From Ascarosepion bandense (taxonomy: Eukaryota; Mollusca; Cephalopoda; Sepiida; Sepiidae): a DNA stretch of 64,000 bases. Numbering within the stretch: position 1 is the first letter of the stretch; each line of letters begins with the position of its first letter. Location of the stretch: contig JBBBDQ010000403.1 of assembly GCA_037127315.1 (NCBI GenBank), forward strand, positions 1,438,001-1,502,000, in the 5' to 3' direction. The position numbers were made by a program, and so were the translations under genes. Positions 23,100-34,728 of this stretch are shown one piece after another. The notes beneath the pieces are model-generated. The model saw only the letters and a list, made by a program, of their open reading frames with translations, was not told where the DNA came from and did not search any database.

Positions 23100-24790
23100 T
23101 GTTGAAGGCTGTATTATAGACACCAAGGCTGTTTTTCTAACAGTCATTATATGAGCTTAGAATATAGACATGCTTGATTTCCTATTAGCATTCATCTGCA
23201 GAGGACTTTAAGGGTCCACTGCAATACTTGAATTTATAAATTACAAATTCTGGTAGCAAACAGGAACATAGTTTTGTATTTCTAAAAATATGTATCCAAA
23301 AAAGAATTTCCTGATATATCTAAAAACACTAAGTAAAAAATAAAAATTAAATATAAATAATTAAAAGTAAAAAAAAAATATTCTAAGTATCAGTGTGTTT
23401 TTTTTTTTTTTTTTTTTTTTAAGGAAATTTTACCTGTATGTTGACTTTTGTAACTGATTTCTGTAAGAGGATATCAAATGTTGACTGAAATTTTATAAAT
23501 ATCTTCTCCATATATAATAACTTGGTTGTATCGTGTGGGAGTAATTATATGATAAGTAATTTATGTCCTAGAAAAATTTTGATGATTATTTAATTGGAAG
23601 TGAAAATATATTTATTTATGTGACTTGATAGTTTATCAATATTTTGTGATTCACAACTTGTTGCCTGTGAGGCCAAATATTAAAAAAAATATTGTGCCTC
23701 AATCGGAAAAATATAAATCTTTCTCTCACTCTCTCTGAATTATGCTATTATATATTTCTTCAAACTTCTCTACAATTTTTTTATATTATTGTTTTATTAT
23801 TGTTTTCTTTCTCTAGTTCTATCTTTTGTTTGATATTCTAGCATATTTATTTTGTATAATTGGCACAAGTTAAAAATGTTTGATCACTTATTCTAATTTA
23901 TGCACCTATAGTCATGCATATATATGACTTGATTTGTTCTGTTTGGTGCTTAGCGATTATTAGATATAATTAGATTTTATATGGTAATGTATTTAGACAA
24001 GACATTGCATAACATGATTAGTAATTTGAAATGTTAATCCAAATTGTTATGCTCAGAAGATAAATGTTTTAAGATATACAGTCAGATTTCATCTTGTAAG
24101 GTTTTATGATGCAAGTCAGGGTTTACACCATAAAATTGGTATTAATCAACTGATGTTTGTAATGTTTTCAGGATATCTATCAGCAATATAGTATGTGAGT
24201 TTCAGTATAATAATATATATCCTAAAATATTAATTTGTTTGGAGATACCTGGTTTTATTATATAAGTATGCTAAGTGCAGCCTAAGTTTTTATTGAGAAG
24301 ACCTCACAAACATATTTGATTAATAAAATATTATTTTACATGGTAAGATGGGCTGCTTGAAGTTCTGTAATCTTCATTAAACTTTCACCTGTTGATTTTC
24401 TTAACTTTTCTACTGATTTCACTTTTACATAATTTGCATCAGTTTTTATTGCTACCAGAATATTTTTTTTATTCTTATCTGCATCTCTTTTAATGATTGT
24501 TTTCTATTGGATTAATATTGAGAAACCTTTTTTGGCAATTGTTAACTTGGCAAAATGTCTTGTATAAATACACAGTTTAGCTTAAAGTTTCTTGGTTCTG
24601 ACTTGTAACTCACAAATCATTTTGTTCAAGAACTTAGAATAATTTTCTGCATTTATCTTTAACTATCATAAATTTTGAAGATATCTATAATTTTACTGCT
24701 TACAATACAGTTTCAAAACATTACTTCCTTCTTAGTTGTATTGGTTGACTATTTCTATGAATGACCCAACTTTTAGTCTAGCCATTAAAG
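23100..24790. other. Unassigned AT-rich DNA
   Basis: Holds a poly-T run of about 22 (23,399-23,420) and otherwise nothing I can place. Confidence 0.4.
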
Positions 24791-24800
24791 CCATCTAAAA

Positions 24801-25772
24801 TTTAAAATTGCAAAATAGTTGAGCAAAGATTATGAGAAATTGAAAACACTGGCTGAATAAGAACAAAAAAGTAAAAAGAATGTCACAAAAAGAAATTTGA
24901 GAAAATAGAATAATAAACAAGAAAATAATTGGGAGAAATTGGTGTCATTTATGTCAACTGGAAAAAACATGTATAATATTAAGAATACTGCCTAAAGATA
25001 TGAAAACAATTTTTATTAACCAACTCACATTGGTTAGATTTTTTGGATATATTTATATGGTATTATTTTCAACTTATCCATTATTATTAGAAATATTAAC
25101 AATTAGTAATTTGAAGGTGTGATTTTATTACACAACACAAGGTTTATTCATTATATCAGGAATAAATTTATATATAATAGTATCACTAAAAATGTTTTAT
25201 CACTAAAAATTAATTTTCATGTACTGCTTCATCCTACTTACATGTTTCTCTTTGTTAATTTTTTAAAAAAGTGATAGTTTTGTTGTTTTCATATCTTTAG
25301 GCAGTATTCTTAATATTATACATGTTTAATCCAGTTGATATAAATGATACCAATTTCTCCCAATTATTTTCTTGTTTATTATTCTATTTTCTCAAATTTT
25401 TTTTGTGACATTCTTTTTACTTTTTTGTTCTTATTCAGCCAGTGTTTTCAATTTCTCATAATCTTTGCTCAACTATTTTGCAATTTTAAAAGCTGTATTC
25501 TCATCACTTGATGACTTAATATTTTTAGGTGGTCTTTCTTTTGACTCCAGACAACCTTTACATATCTGAAATTAAAAAAGAAATATTTGTAATTATACTA
25601 TTATATATAAATTTATTCCTGATATAATGAATAAACCTTGTGTTGTGTAATAAAATCACACACTTTCAAATTACTAATTGTTAATATTTCTAATAATAAT
25701 GGATAAGTTGAAAATAATACCATATAGATATATCCAAAACATTTAACCAATGTGAGTTGGTTAATAAAAATT
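24801..25772. repeat. Interleaved inverted repeats A-B-A'-B'
   Basis: Segment A (24,801-25,009) is the reverse complement of A' (25,283-25,490), with few mismatches. Segment B (25,008-25,183) is the reverse complement of B' (25,595-25,772), also with few mismatches. A and B touch each other, while A' and B' are separated by a 104-base segment. The order is A B A' B' rather than A B B' A'. No coding potential is seen. Anchors: A carries GAATACTGCCTAAAGATATG, B carries CACAACACAAGG. Confidence 0.9.
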
Positions 25773-26344
25773 TTGTGTAACTTTTGACTTTAATCATAAA
25801 GTTTGACCTGGTGTATGTAGAAAAAATAGTACCTGTTGAAGAAAAATAATTTTTTCATGATAGGCTAATGGCAGCTTTGTTTCACATACTCATTTAGTAA
25901 CAAAAAAAAAACATTGTTCACTATTGCTTGCCATATATTTTGATATGCAAAACCATTGTTATCATTAATAACTTAAAAATTTACATAGGCTAATATGGGC
26001 TGCAGCCAAGGAAGCCTCAAGAGTGAAGGGGGACCACAAGATCCCTTTAGTCTTCGACTCTTGATAAAACTAAATGAAATAAAGGTATAAAAACAAAAGA
26101 TCTATTTATTTTCAGATTTAATGGGGCTCCTTTGAACTAGTTTAAAACAATTTAGAATAATTGGGCCCCTTTAGTTGGAGTGGATCTTTAAATTCATAAG
26201 GTCCTTTAAAAAGGCCCTATTTAGATTTTGATGCATCTTTGTTATATGCATATAGATTCTTGATGTAACTTTAGTTTTGCATAATTTTGTCTACTTTACT
26301 CAATTTTTGCTCAGTTTTATACTTCATTATGCATCATCTTGTGT
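25773..26344. other. Unassigned stretch
   Basis: No element or exon recognised. A slightly GC-richer part lies at 25,990-26,220. Confidence 0.4.
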
Positions 26345-28011
26345 GATGATAACTTTTAAATTAAAGCTGAAAACTAAGCATCTGCTTTGACTTTGAGAAA
26401 CTAAAAGTCCCTGAAGTCACTCAACTGTTCTAGACAAAAATTGGCTGCAAGTTTGCAATCCTGAACCTACTTAACAGTAACATGGACACTTTCACAGACC
26501 ATATCAAAGAAGTGTTACTCACAGTAGATGCGGTTTTGTATAAATGATGAAGGGAAATCTAACCATGGGTCATGACTGAAATCTTAGATTTATATGACAA
26601 AAAAAGAGAACTGAAGAGAAAGAAGCACTTAAGTGCTGAGGCCCATGCTCAATATCAGAAAGTTCACAGAGAAAGAAAATGTGGTTGACTAAAAATAATT
26701 GCATGCATAATTAGGTTATGCTTAATGGTAATAAGAAACAGGCTTATAATACTCTCAAATCCATCTCCAAGACATGCCCACAGAAAGCAATGGTCATGGA
26801 GGATGAAAATGGTAAATTGCTGATGGACAGTAAAGAGGTCTTAGACTTAATACTGTGATGGTTTATACAATTGCCAGCTCTACTTGGATGTCTCCCATAT
26901 TGCAAAGTGATCAATACTCCAAAGAAGATGAGACAAGTCTGTCGGTATTGAAGGAGGAGGTTGAAGCAGTTGTAAGGGGTTTGAAATCTGGCAAATCATC
27001 CAGAGTTGACAATATTCCCTCTGAGCTGATAAAAAAAATAGAGGTGAAGAAGCCATCAAAGCCCTGTTAGCACTGTCACAAGATTTGGAACAAAAAAGTG
27101 ACCTAAAAAATGAACTCAGTAATACCCTTTCCAAAGAAGGTAAGTGTCAGGCAGTGTCAAAATTATAAGACAATGAGCCTGATCAGTCATCCTAGTAAAA
27201 TCCTACTCTGTATCATCTGGAATCATTTGAAACCTAAGACTGAAGTACTACTATCAGAAGACTAAGTAGGTTTTAGAGCCGGATGAAGTACGGAGGAGCA
27301 AGTTTTCAATTGCAGTGTCCTTGTAGGGAAATATCTGTAGCATCGGAGGGACATGTTCTACAGTTTTGTTGATTTCAAAAAAGTGTTTGATCATGTATGG
27401 CATGATTGTCTTTGGCATATACTTAGGGAGTTCAATGTAGAAAACGAAATTATCCAAGTCATTCAGGCCTTTTATAATGATGCCACCTGGACAGTTCTTT
27501 TTGAAAAACAAATGGAAAGATTCTTCCAGGTAACTCTTGGCATGAGACATGGATGCACACTTTCATTCACATTGTTCAACTTATTTCTAGAGCAAATCAT
27601 ACAAGAAATTCTGAATTATCATGATACTTTAATCTCTATTGGTGGTACATCTATCTATAAGCTACATTTTACAGTTGTCATTGGCCATATAGCAGGTCAT
27701 AATAGTAAGCTCCTAGACTTGACCAACAAAATTGTTGAAAGAGCAGGAACATATGGAATGGGGGTCAGCTCTGAGAAATCCAAAATAAAGCATAAATAGA
27801 AAAACCTGTGTCAACATTATTATGAATGGGAGTTCACTAGAGGAAGTGTCCAGTTTTAAATACTTTAAAGTCTTGTGTAAAGATGGTACCTGCAATTCAG
27901 AAGTCTGCACATGGATTGCCGTAGCTATGTCAGCAATGATAAAGTGCAGATTGTACAAATCTTTGGTAGTTTCCATTCTCCTACATGGATGTGAAATGTG
28001 GACACTGTTGG
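26345..28011 (+). mobile_element. RTE-type LINE reverse transcriptase remnant, main part
   Basis: Frames in order: a linker with LKSGKSSRVDNIPSELIK at about 26,980; remains of a SLISHPSKILL-like motif at 27,178; then a 148-codon frame with VDFKKVFDHVWHDCLW, MRHGCTLSFTLFNLFLE, LTNKIVERAGTYGMGVSSEK; then SSLEEVSSFKYF, KDGTCNSEV and LYKSLVVSILLHGCEMWTLL. The catalytic F/Y-A-D-D is replaced by TVVIG, so the copy is inactive. The frame runs straight up to 28,011 and resumes at 28,512 after an insertion. The organisation matches RTE-clade elements. Confidence 0.85.
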
Positions 28012-28511
28012 TTTGTTTTACAGCATATCAACCTCAATGGTTATTTAATGCTGACAAAACTAACAATAGATCCAATATGAATAGAATGTATTCTTTATAA
28101 AAATTTGCTTTGTAGATCAAGCCGCATTGACATGTTTTTGTCAAGAGTCAGATATATAGCTGGTATATAATTTTTTTTTTTTTTCCTAAAATACAAATTG
28201 CTGGTAATATTTTGTTTCCTTTGAAAATGCATTGCTGGTAATATTTTCATCTACAAAAAGTATTGCTGGAATTTCTACTATAGAAGTCTATTTCTATAAT
28301 TTAATAGTGTTTTGACCTAGCTGGGACCCTACCAGGTGCTACCACCCCCAGATCAAAGTAGATCTGGGAACAGCAGCAGTTAGGAGGTGGTTCCACACAC
28401 CTCTAAACCTCCCAATCTACCTTGCTGCTGGATGAAGTTTATTTTCATATCCAGCATGCCTCATTAGGTAGGGGTTTACCCCTCTGCAGTAAATCCCAGC
28501 CAACAGGGCAT
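28012..28511 (+). mobile_element. 500-base insertion inside the RTE frame, flanked by 11-base direct repeats
   Basis: GACACTGTTGG occurs at 28,001-28,011 and again at 28,512-28,522. Joining across the insert restores the RTE reading CEMWTLLAETERRIQAFKNK. The right 200 bases (about 28,315-28,508) are a repeat that also occurs reversed at 31,855-32,012 and in part at 52,600-52,735 (block GAGGTGGTTCCACACACCTC and TGCCTCATTAGGTAGGGGTT). The left part contains a T run and a small tandem repeat of TTGCTGGTAATATTTT. Confidence 0.7.
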
Positions 28512-29457
28512 GACACTGTTGGCAGAAACAGAGAGAAGGATTCAGGCATTTAAGAACAAGTGCATAAAAAAAACTCATTTACATCTGCAAAATTTCTTAA
28601 ATTCTTGAGAGGTTGTGGTTTTCAACATAACAATCCCAAGCAGTGGTTCCAGGTGAAGTAGAAAAGTTTCTTAGAGTGGCTTAGTCTTTTCTAAATCCTA
28701 TAGAAAATCTGTAGAATAAACTTAATCGAAACAATCCCTAAATCTTGAGTGATCTTTAAAGTGATTTCATGAGTGGAATAAAGGAATCTTTCCTCAATTC
28801 ATTCTATATATTTAACAGCCATCATATCAAATAATAGATAAGCCATTAAAGTGAATGCTGTTTATGGCCAGAACTGTTGTAGATTACTTTTCTTTGGTAG
28901 CAACTGGATTAAGAATTACAATCCAAATTAAAATCTCTCTAATTTTGTTCACAGTTGTAACTCTTCTTTATTTTTTAAGCAAGTGGTTGTTCTTGTTGCA
29001 TTTATTAAGAAATTCCAAAATTATAAAGCTAGATTTAGTTTATAGCTTAACAACCATATAATCAGTTGTGCTTTTTGTTTACCTATTGTTAGTCATTAGA
29101 ACAAAAAGTACAATAAAGTTAAAGTAACAAATTTACTTGTATAACATTTTGTAGTGAAAAACGATCTGATATGAAGTTCCGACTTCAATTTCTGGAGTGA
29201 GGGGATATTTTACAATACTGATAATAATTATAAAATAAATTAATCTAAATTTTAAATTATTTGACAATTATTTCTCAAATTCATTTAACTTGATAAATTC
29301 AGCAATAATTAATGATTGATAAGAAACATGTGTTGCAAAACAAAACTTACTGCCAATGTGTTAATGACCATCACTGAATTTGTCTATCGAGCTTTAGATA
29401 TAATGGCTGTAGATATCACAAAGGTGTTCGACAGGATTTAGCATGCTGGATTTCTCT
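28512..29457 (+). repeat. Segmental duplication, copy A (partner 52,735-54,119)
   Basis: Starts with the C-terminal RTE residues (AETERRIQAFKNKC) and runs through unique-looking DNA into the first bases of a family A LINE. The 28,575-29,012 part is nearly identical to 52,800-53,240, and 29,049-29,457 matches 53,713-54,119 with more differences. Copy B has about 470 extra bases where copy A has about 35. Confidence 0.85.
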
Positions 29458-30262
29458 TCAAGCTCAAAGGCTACAGTGTCACAGGATTAATATTTGACTT
29501 AATCCAATTGTTCCCAACAAACTGGGTAATGGATATCACGTTGAATTTGTATGCGTCTTGATCATTTTATACTAATGTGAATGTCTCACCACCCGCAAGG
29601 CTTCTTGGACCTACACTGTTTTTGATATTCCATGGTCTTCCTGATTTTATTAGCTCCCTACTGGGTATTTATGCAGATGACCAACTATTTACTCCTGTCT
29701 TAGTGAGAAGCCTGACAGATTCAACAAAGTAAACCTGGCAACTTCTTTTGAAAAGGACCTCCAATCAGTGATTAACTGGAGGAAGAAATTGCTTGTAAAT
29801 GTTAACAAAACTTTCATTTAATCACCACAGAGAACCTTTTCTGCCTGCCATCAGCATGGCTGATGCTAAACTATAGGAAAGCAACACTTTTCATCTTCTT
29901 GAACTGTTTTCTACTGACATGAAGTGGAGCGACTATATTGAATCAATTATTATGTTTACTGTGTTGTGCCAGAAGATTTTTATCAGATTGCACATTTATA
30001 AATCTACCATTCATCTATGCATTGAATACTACTGCTATATCTAGTCTGGTGCTCTTGCTGTATATCTTGAGTTCTTGACAAAATTCAAAGAATGATCCGT
30101 AATGCAATCAATCTTGACCTAGCGTATCAATTACAGTCATTTTCTCACAGACATGATGTGATGTGGCTTCTTTCATCTTTTCTACAAATATTTTCACCGC
30201 AACTGTTATGATGAGCTTTTTTTTCCTTAGTGCCTTGATGTTGCAAATACATGGCAATAGAA
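29370..30262 (+). mobile_element. LINE family A remnant, reverse transcriptase to C-terminus
   Basis: Heavily frameshifted. Recognisable in order: AVDITKVFDRI, LFKLKGYSVTGLIFDLIQ, LLGPTLFLIFH, GIYADDQLF (catalytic YADD), FEKDLQSVINW, then HRCIEYYCYI-SGA and a region like SHRHDV. It parallels 7,859 and 47,872 in one piece, so it is a longer but older copy. Confidence 0.75.
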
Positions 30263-31048
30263 TATCTAGCACTATTTATTTTGTATAATGGAACATGTTA
30301 TCATTACCATAATGATTACTTTTGAAGTTAGATAGGGCAATAAACTGGTTGTATTTGAGTTTGGTCAACTTGTTCATTTGTACTGACAATGAGTATATCA
30401 AAAGAAGCATGCCATGTTGACATTTAATAATGAAGATATGATTAATCTATTTAGGAAAAAAAATTCAGGAAATGAAAATTAGAAATTGTTAATTCCAAGA
30501 TTATGGGAACAATTATTTATTTAGTATTATTGTCCTATTTGTAAACCAGTATCTATGCTAATAGGATTTCTATCTCTATATAGAAGAAATTATGCAACTG
30601 ATTAGTTAGTTATGAAACTGTTTGGCTTGTTTTGGATTAAGTACTTTTAGGATAAACATACTTTGATTTCTAAGAAACTAATATATGTGAGTAATTTAAA
30701 ATATTTTATTACTGACTCGAACAAGTAGAGTTGTTGTTATCAATTAAAGAATTTGTGTGATTCAACTTATTGTTTTGGTTTTTGACATGGGAAGGATTTT
30801 TTCTATCTGTACAATTATGTAAATTTTGGTTGAATCTCAATAAATTCCTAAACATAGTTTCTGTATTTTGCATGACTATTTATGGTTAGATATAGAAAAT
30901 ATTTGTTTTCAAATTGTATTAATTGATGTATATTTATAGCCTTTATTTATTTTTTTTGTTCAGTTGAGAAATTTTTCTTGATTATGTATAATAATGATAT
31001 TACTATAAACATTTTAATTTAACAATAATCAAGGCATATTTCTGTATC
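30263..31048. other. Unassigned AT-rich DNA
   Basis: No element or exon recognised. CpG is almost absent (one site in 30,301-31,000), which serves as the local baseline. Confidence 0.5.
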
Positions 31049-31050
31049 TA

Positions 31051-31828
31051 CATGGTGTTATTGGTAAATTGTCACCATTTTGTATTAATTTTGCCCATTT
31101 TTGTTTTTGTTCACTGCACAATATAGTAGGGACAGTTGGCTACCGTCTGTGAGAAAAAGAGCACTATGATGCAATTCAGTCATCAAGAATTTGAAAACAG
31201 CATGCTGTACTATTTGGCATTTGCACCAGATGCTCCAATACAAACATTTCAGTGTTTGGGTGTCAGTTTGAGGACAGTGTAGAGGTTTCAGAAAGAGTTG
31301 GATGAGTCTAATAGTGATTATGAAGGTGTTTGGAGTGATCACTATTTATGGTGATGTTATGCCTCCATTTATCTTCTCTCAGGCTCAACATGGTGGCCAA
31401 CATCAAGTGCATCGAGAAGGTAATGCTGCTGGAAGACCCTATATCTGACAACAGCTACTCTGCACCATGCTGCACAAGTAGGAGAACCCAATCATAACTG
31501 TCAGACAATTTCTATGACCACATCACCCCTTACATGTGGCTTAACTCCCCAGACTGCAACCCTCTTGATTGTGTGGTGTGCAGCTGAGCAAGAGATCAAC
31601 AAAACTCCATGTAACACCAAAGATGAACTGAAGGCAATCATTTTGGCAGCAATCACCAATTTAAACAAGGAAATCATTTAGAAGAGTTGTAGAAGATTCC
31701 AAAGTTGTCTGATGGCCGTTTGAAGCCAATGGTGATTTTTTTTTTCTGTGTGTGTGTAATTTTGTTATAAATCTGTTAAAATGAGATGTTTTTATGTAAT
31801 TTAGGCAACAATTCATCTGTCATACCTG
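31051..31828 (+). mobile_element. IS630/Tc1-mariner superfamily element, copy 2, internally deleted
   Basis: The left end reads CATGGTGTTATTGGTAAATTG and the right end read in reverse is CAGGTATGACAGATGAATTG, degenerate inverted repeats with TA on both sides (31,049-31,050 and 31,829-31,830). Inside are transposase pieces, GDVMPPFIFSQ and NSPDCNPLD (with the last catalytic Asp kept), KTPCNTKDELKA, in broken frames. The length of 778 bases is too short for a full transposase. The N-terminal DNA-binding part is missing, as in copy 3. Confidence 0.75.
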
Positions 31829-31854
31829 TATATGTTTATCTATGCCTGTATCTC

Positions 31855-32012
31855 TGTTTGTCCTGGATATGATGATAAACTACATCTGGCAGCAAATCCT
31901 CTGATTGGGAGATTGGAGGTTTTGAGGCATGTGGAACCACCTCTTATTTGTTGTTCCCAGGTCCATCCTGACCTTGGGTGGTTGCACCTGTTAGGGTCCC
32001 AACTATTGGCAA
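31855..32012 (-). repeat. Repeat related to the right part of the 28,012-28,511 insertion
   Basis: The reverse complement begins GGGACCCTAACAGGTGCAAC and includes GAGGTGGTTCCACATGCCTC and GTAGTTTATCATCATATCCA. Sister copies are at 28,315 and 52,600. Confidence 0.75.
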
Positions 32013-33392
32013 ATAGTGAACTCTCAAACAAAAATCATCAGTATATTTTTATAATAAAATGATCAACAACACATTTTTATAGCAAAATGACAATCAAAGC
32101 AACATTAAAAAAATACATTTTTATAGTAAGATTAACAATGATATTTTTTATCATCTATAGAATATTTATCTAAAAAACATACCTTTACTCTAAAAGTATA
32201 AAATTATTTACAAAATTCTGTAGTTGAAAGCAAAAAATTATGTACAGAATATTTAGATTTTGACATTAAATAACCGATAGAGGTTGACATACTATCAAAC
32301 AAAATCAAACAACCGACATGAAAAAATTTTTCATAACATTAGTCCATATAATATCCTACAATTTCTTAAATCAAACAGCATTCCAAAATATGATTCCAAC
32401 AAAACTACAACACACAAATATCACTGCCTCGAGTAATCATGTCCACACAAACATGTATATTCACAAAACCTCAGTATCATCTACCATATATTCAATTGTA
32501 AAAGCAGAACAATGCATATCAAATTTACATTACTTCAAAGTCCCCCCCCCCCACATTTAATTTTGTTGTTAAATGATCCATAAGGAGTTGATATGCCATC
32601 AAACAATCACTCAACCTCTCTATTTATATATCTATCAAAGAGGAAAAATGTTTAGAATATATAATATAAAATGTTTTCCACTTAGATTTTTCTACTTTTT
32701 GTTCAGTTTCTATATCATATTACACCCCTCCCCATATATATATCATTAAAAAAAAAGTCCTTTTAGAGTATGCTGTATTTATAGGTTAAATTATACAATT
32801 TTCAGGCCATGTGTGTTACTTTTTCATTTGGCTATTTATGTTTAGAAGGTTTATTGTATTATCCTAATAATAGATACATGAACAGGACAATACTTTCTAA
32901 ACATGTATGGGATTTTAAAACCAAAACATATAATGGAAAATAAGGAAAAACAGCATCAGCCTACAACTACAAATTCGAAAACTGTAAATTCTGACTGGAG
33001 GAGAAAATACTTATAATTACCTTCTCAGACCAATGTGAATTAAAAACAATCAGGACTTATTTAAAAATGGAGGCACACAAAAATTTGTTACTGTGCTACT
33101 TAAAAATTGAATATGAAATAAAAAAAAATGTAAAATAAACAGACTCTTAATAAACAAATTAACTAACTACTAATGTACACATAAACACAAATGTAATAAT
33201 CAACAAGCAAATAAAGTAATAAATAATGAATAAAAATGGTTAGTAAACAACATAGCTACAAATAACCACATTTGGAGCCACAATTATTTCTACTCAGTAG
33301 TCTATATTATTTAAAATACTTTGGTGATCAAATGCATTTTTTTCTATTTTTATTAAGAAATCAAATGTAAATAAATTTTTGTATTCTTATAG
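32013..33392. other. Non-coding AT-rich DNA, end of the upstream intron of GPD2
   Basis: Contains two related short motifs (TTAAATAACCGATAGAGG at 32,266 and TTAAATGATCCATAAGGAG near 32,569, each followed by TTGA[CT]AT and ATCAAAC), a C10 run near 32,542 and otherwise low-complexity sequence. The final 17 bases form a pyrimidine-rich acceptor ending TTCTTATAG. Confidence 0.5.
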
Positions 33393-33406
33393 GTCCTTGA
33401 TTCAGA

Positions 33407-33508
33407 ATGAGGTTTAACATCTCGAGTAAGATTGTCCGAGTGGGACTTGCCATTGGAAGTGGTACTCTGACAGCCTACTTTTTCTCTAACTATAAAGAAT
33501 CACAGCAG
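33407..33508 (+). CDS. GPD2: GPD2 coding exon 1 (residues 1-34)
   Basis: The ATG at 33,407 has A at -3 and follows 14 bases of 5' UTR after the acceptor AG at 33,391-33,392. Residues 1-34 begin MRFNISSKIVR, basic and free of acidic residues, followed by a hydrophobic run VGLAIGSGTLTAYFF. This fits a mitochondrial presequence plus a membrane-contacting segment. It ends CAG|GTAAGT, phase 0. N-termini of this family are poorly conserved, so the start rests on frame, splice context and the presequence character. Confidence 0.85.
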
Positions 33509-33867
33509 GTAAGTAAAAGTTTTAAAATCTTGACAACTCAATGACTTTTGACTTGTTTAAATTTTTAAGAAAAACATTAATTTTATACTTAATAAATTTA
33601 TAGTTTTGACTGAATATTATACTGGATGTTTTAATCATTGCATATGGGTTTCTTGAAACTTTCTTTTATTTCTTTTTGCTTTTTTTTTTCTTCTCTTAGT
33701 CAACAATTTCAGTTGCATACAATGTGTAATTGGATTTTTAACTTGGAATTAGATTAATTTTAAAATGTTAAACAATCTGAAAATTTTATTTAAAATTAGT
33801 AAGAATGGAAAATGTTTTTACCAACATATATATATCTACCATAAATAGACAAAAGTATTTATTATTA

Positions 33868-34637
33868 ACATTCATGATGACAATATTTAAAAAGTAAAAT
33901 TGAAAAATGGGCTAGCTAACCAGTTTTGAACCTCGCTCAACGGAGCTAAATCAGTGTTAATAAAGAAATAATTATTGTTAAAAAGAAAAAAAAAACTGTC
34001 AAGATGTAGAGAGAGAGAGAGAAAAAAATTCCTATATGGAAGTGAATGGAGGCCAAATATATGCACAGTGATGTTGTGGTGCATTGGATATTGGCTCGGA
34101 ATGAGAACTCGGGAGCCGAGTTCGAATTCCAGGTGAATTCATTGCATTCACTTATGTGCAAATACCCTTGGGAAAGGTATCACTCCACCTATTCCTTCCA
34201 GTTATGGGTTAAATAACAGGACAGATTGGGTTCTATAGCTTTGGTCGGCAACCAGTCTACTGCAGAAAGCAATGGCAACCTACTGAGGGATAATCTTCTG
34301 CCCAGTCAGTCATGTCTCTTTCGGGACATGATCGCCCAAGCGTGTATCACGTATGGCACTTAACTAACTGACTGACTGATGGTTTTAAAGATTGAATATA
34401 AAAATGAATATTTGAATATTTAGATGGTCTCCGATACTTTAAGGTGGTAACTTGAGTGGGACAGGCTTAAAATGGAAAAATGCATCCACACTAAAATTTG
34501 CAGCATCTTATTTTTTTTTTTTTTAAACGATGATTATTTCTTTATTAACCTAGATTTAGCTCTTATGAGCGAGCTTTGTAACGGGTAGCTAGCCCATTTT
34601 ACAATTTTATCTTTTAAATATTTTCATCATGAGTGGT
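33868..34637. repeat. Inverted repeat pair in GPD2 intron 1
   Basis: Arm 33,868-33,985 matches the reverse complement of 34,518-34,637 over about 115 bases (shared AAATGGGCTAGCTA, GAGCTAAATC, TTAATAAAGAAATAAT). The 530-base spacer holds a SINE family 1 copy and a GA microsatellite. Confidence 0.85.
34060..34380 (+). mobile_element. SINE family 1, copy 2 (best preserved)
   Basis: The head GTGCATTGGATATTGGCTCG, then GGGAGCCGAGTTCGAATTCC resembles tRNA A-box and B-box spacing (B-box-like GAGTTCGAATTCC). The body has CTTGGGAAAGGTATCACTCC, CGGCAACCAGTCTACTGCAG and TCGGGACATGATCGCCC. The tail is (ACTG)n-like, TAACTGACTGACTG. This suits a tRNA-derived SINE transcribed by RNA polymerase III. CpG sites are retained, so it is younger than the other two copies. 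Confidence 0.8.
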
Positions 34638-34728
34638 AATAAATAATTTTGTCTATTTATAGCAGTTATGAAGTTTTGTACCACCAACCATATTTTTAAA
34701 TATATATATGTATGTATGTGTGTGTTTG

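Noticed and set aside
31832..32062. 76-codon open frame with a PGYDDKLHLAANPLIGRLEV-like start
   Set aside because: Runs across a non-coding interspersed repeat present at 28,315 and 52,600.
34060..34135. tRNA-like head with B-box
   Set aside because: Part of a repeated SINE with three copies; no complete tRNA cloverleaf, so not called a tRNA gene.
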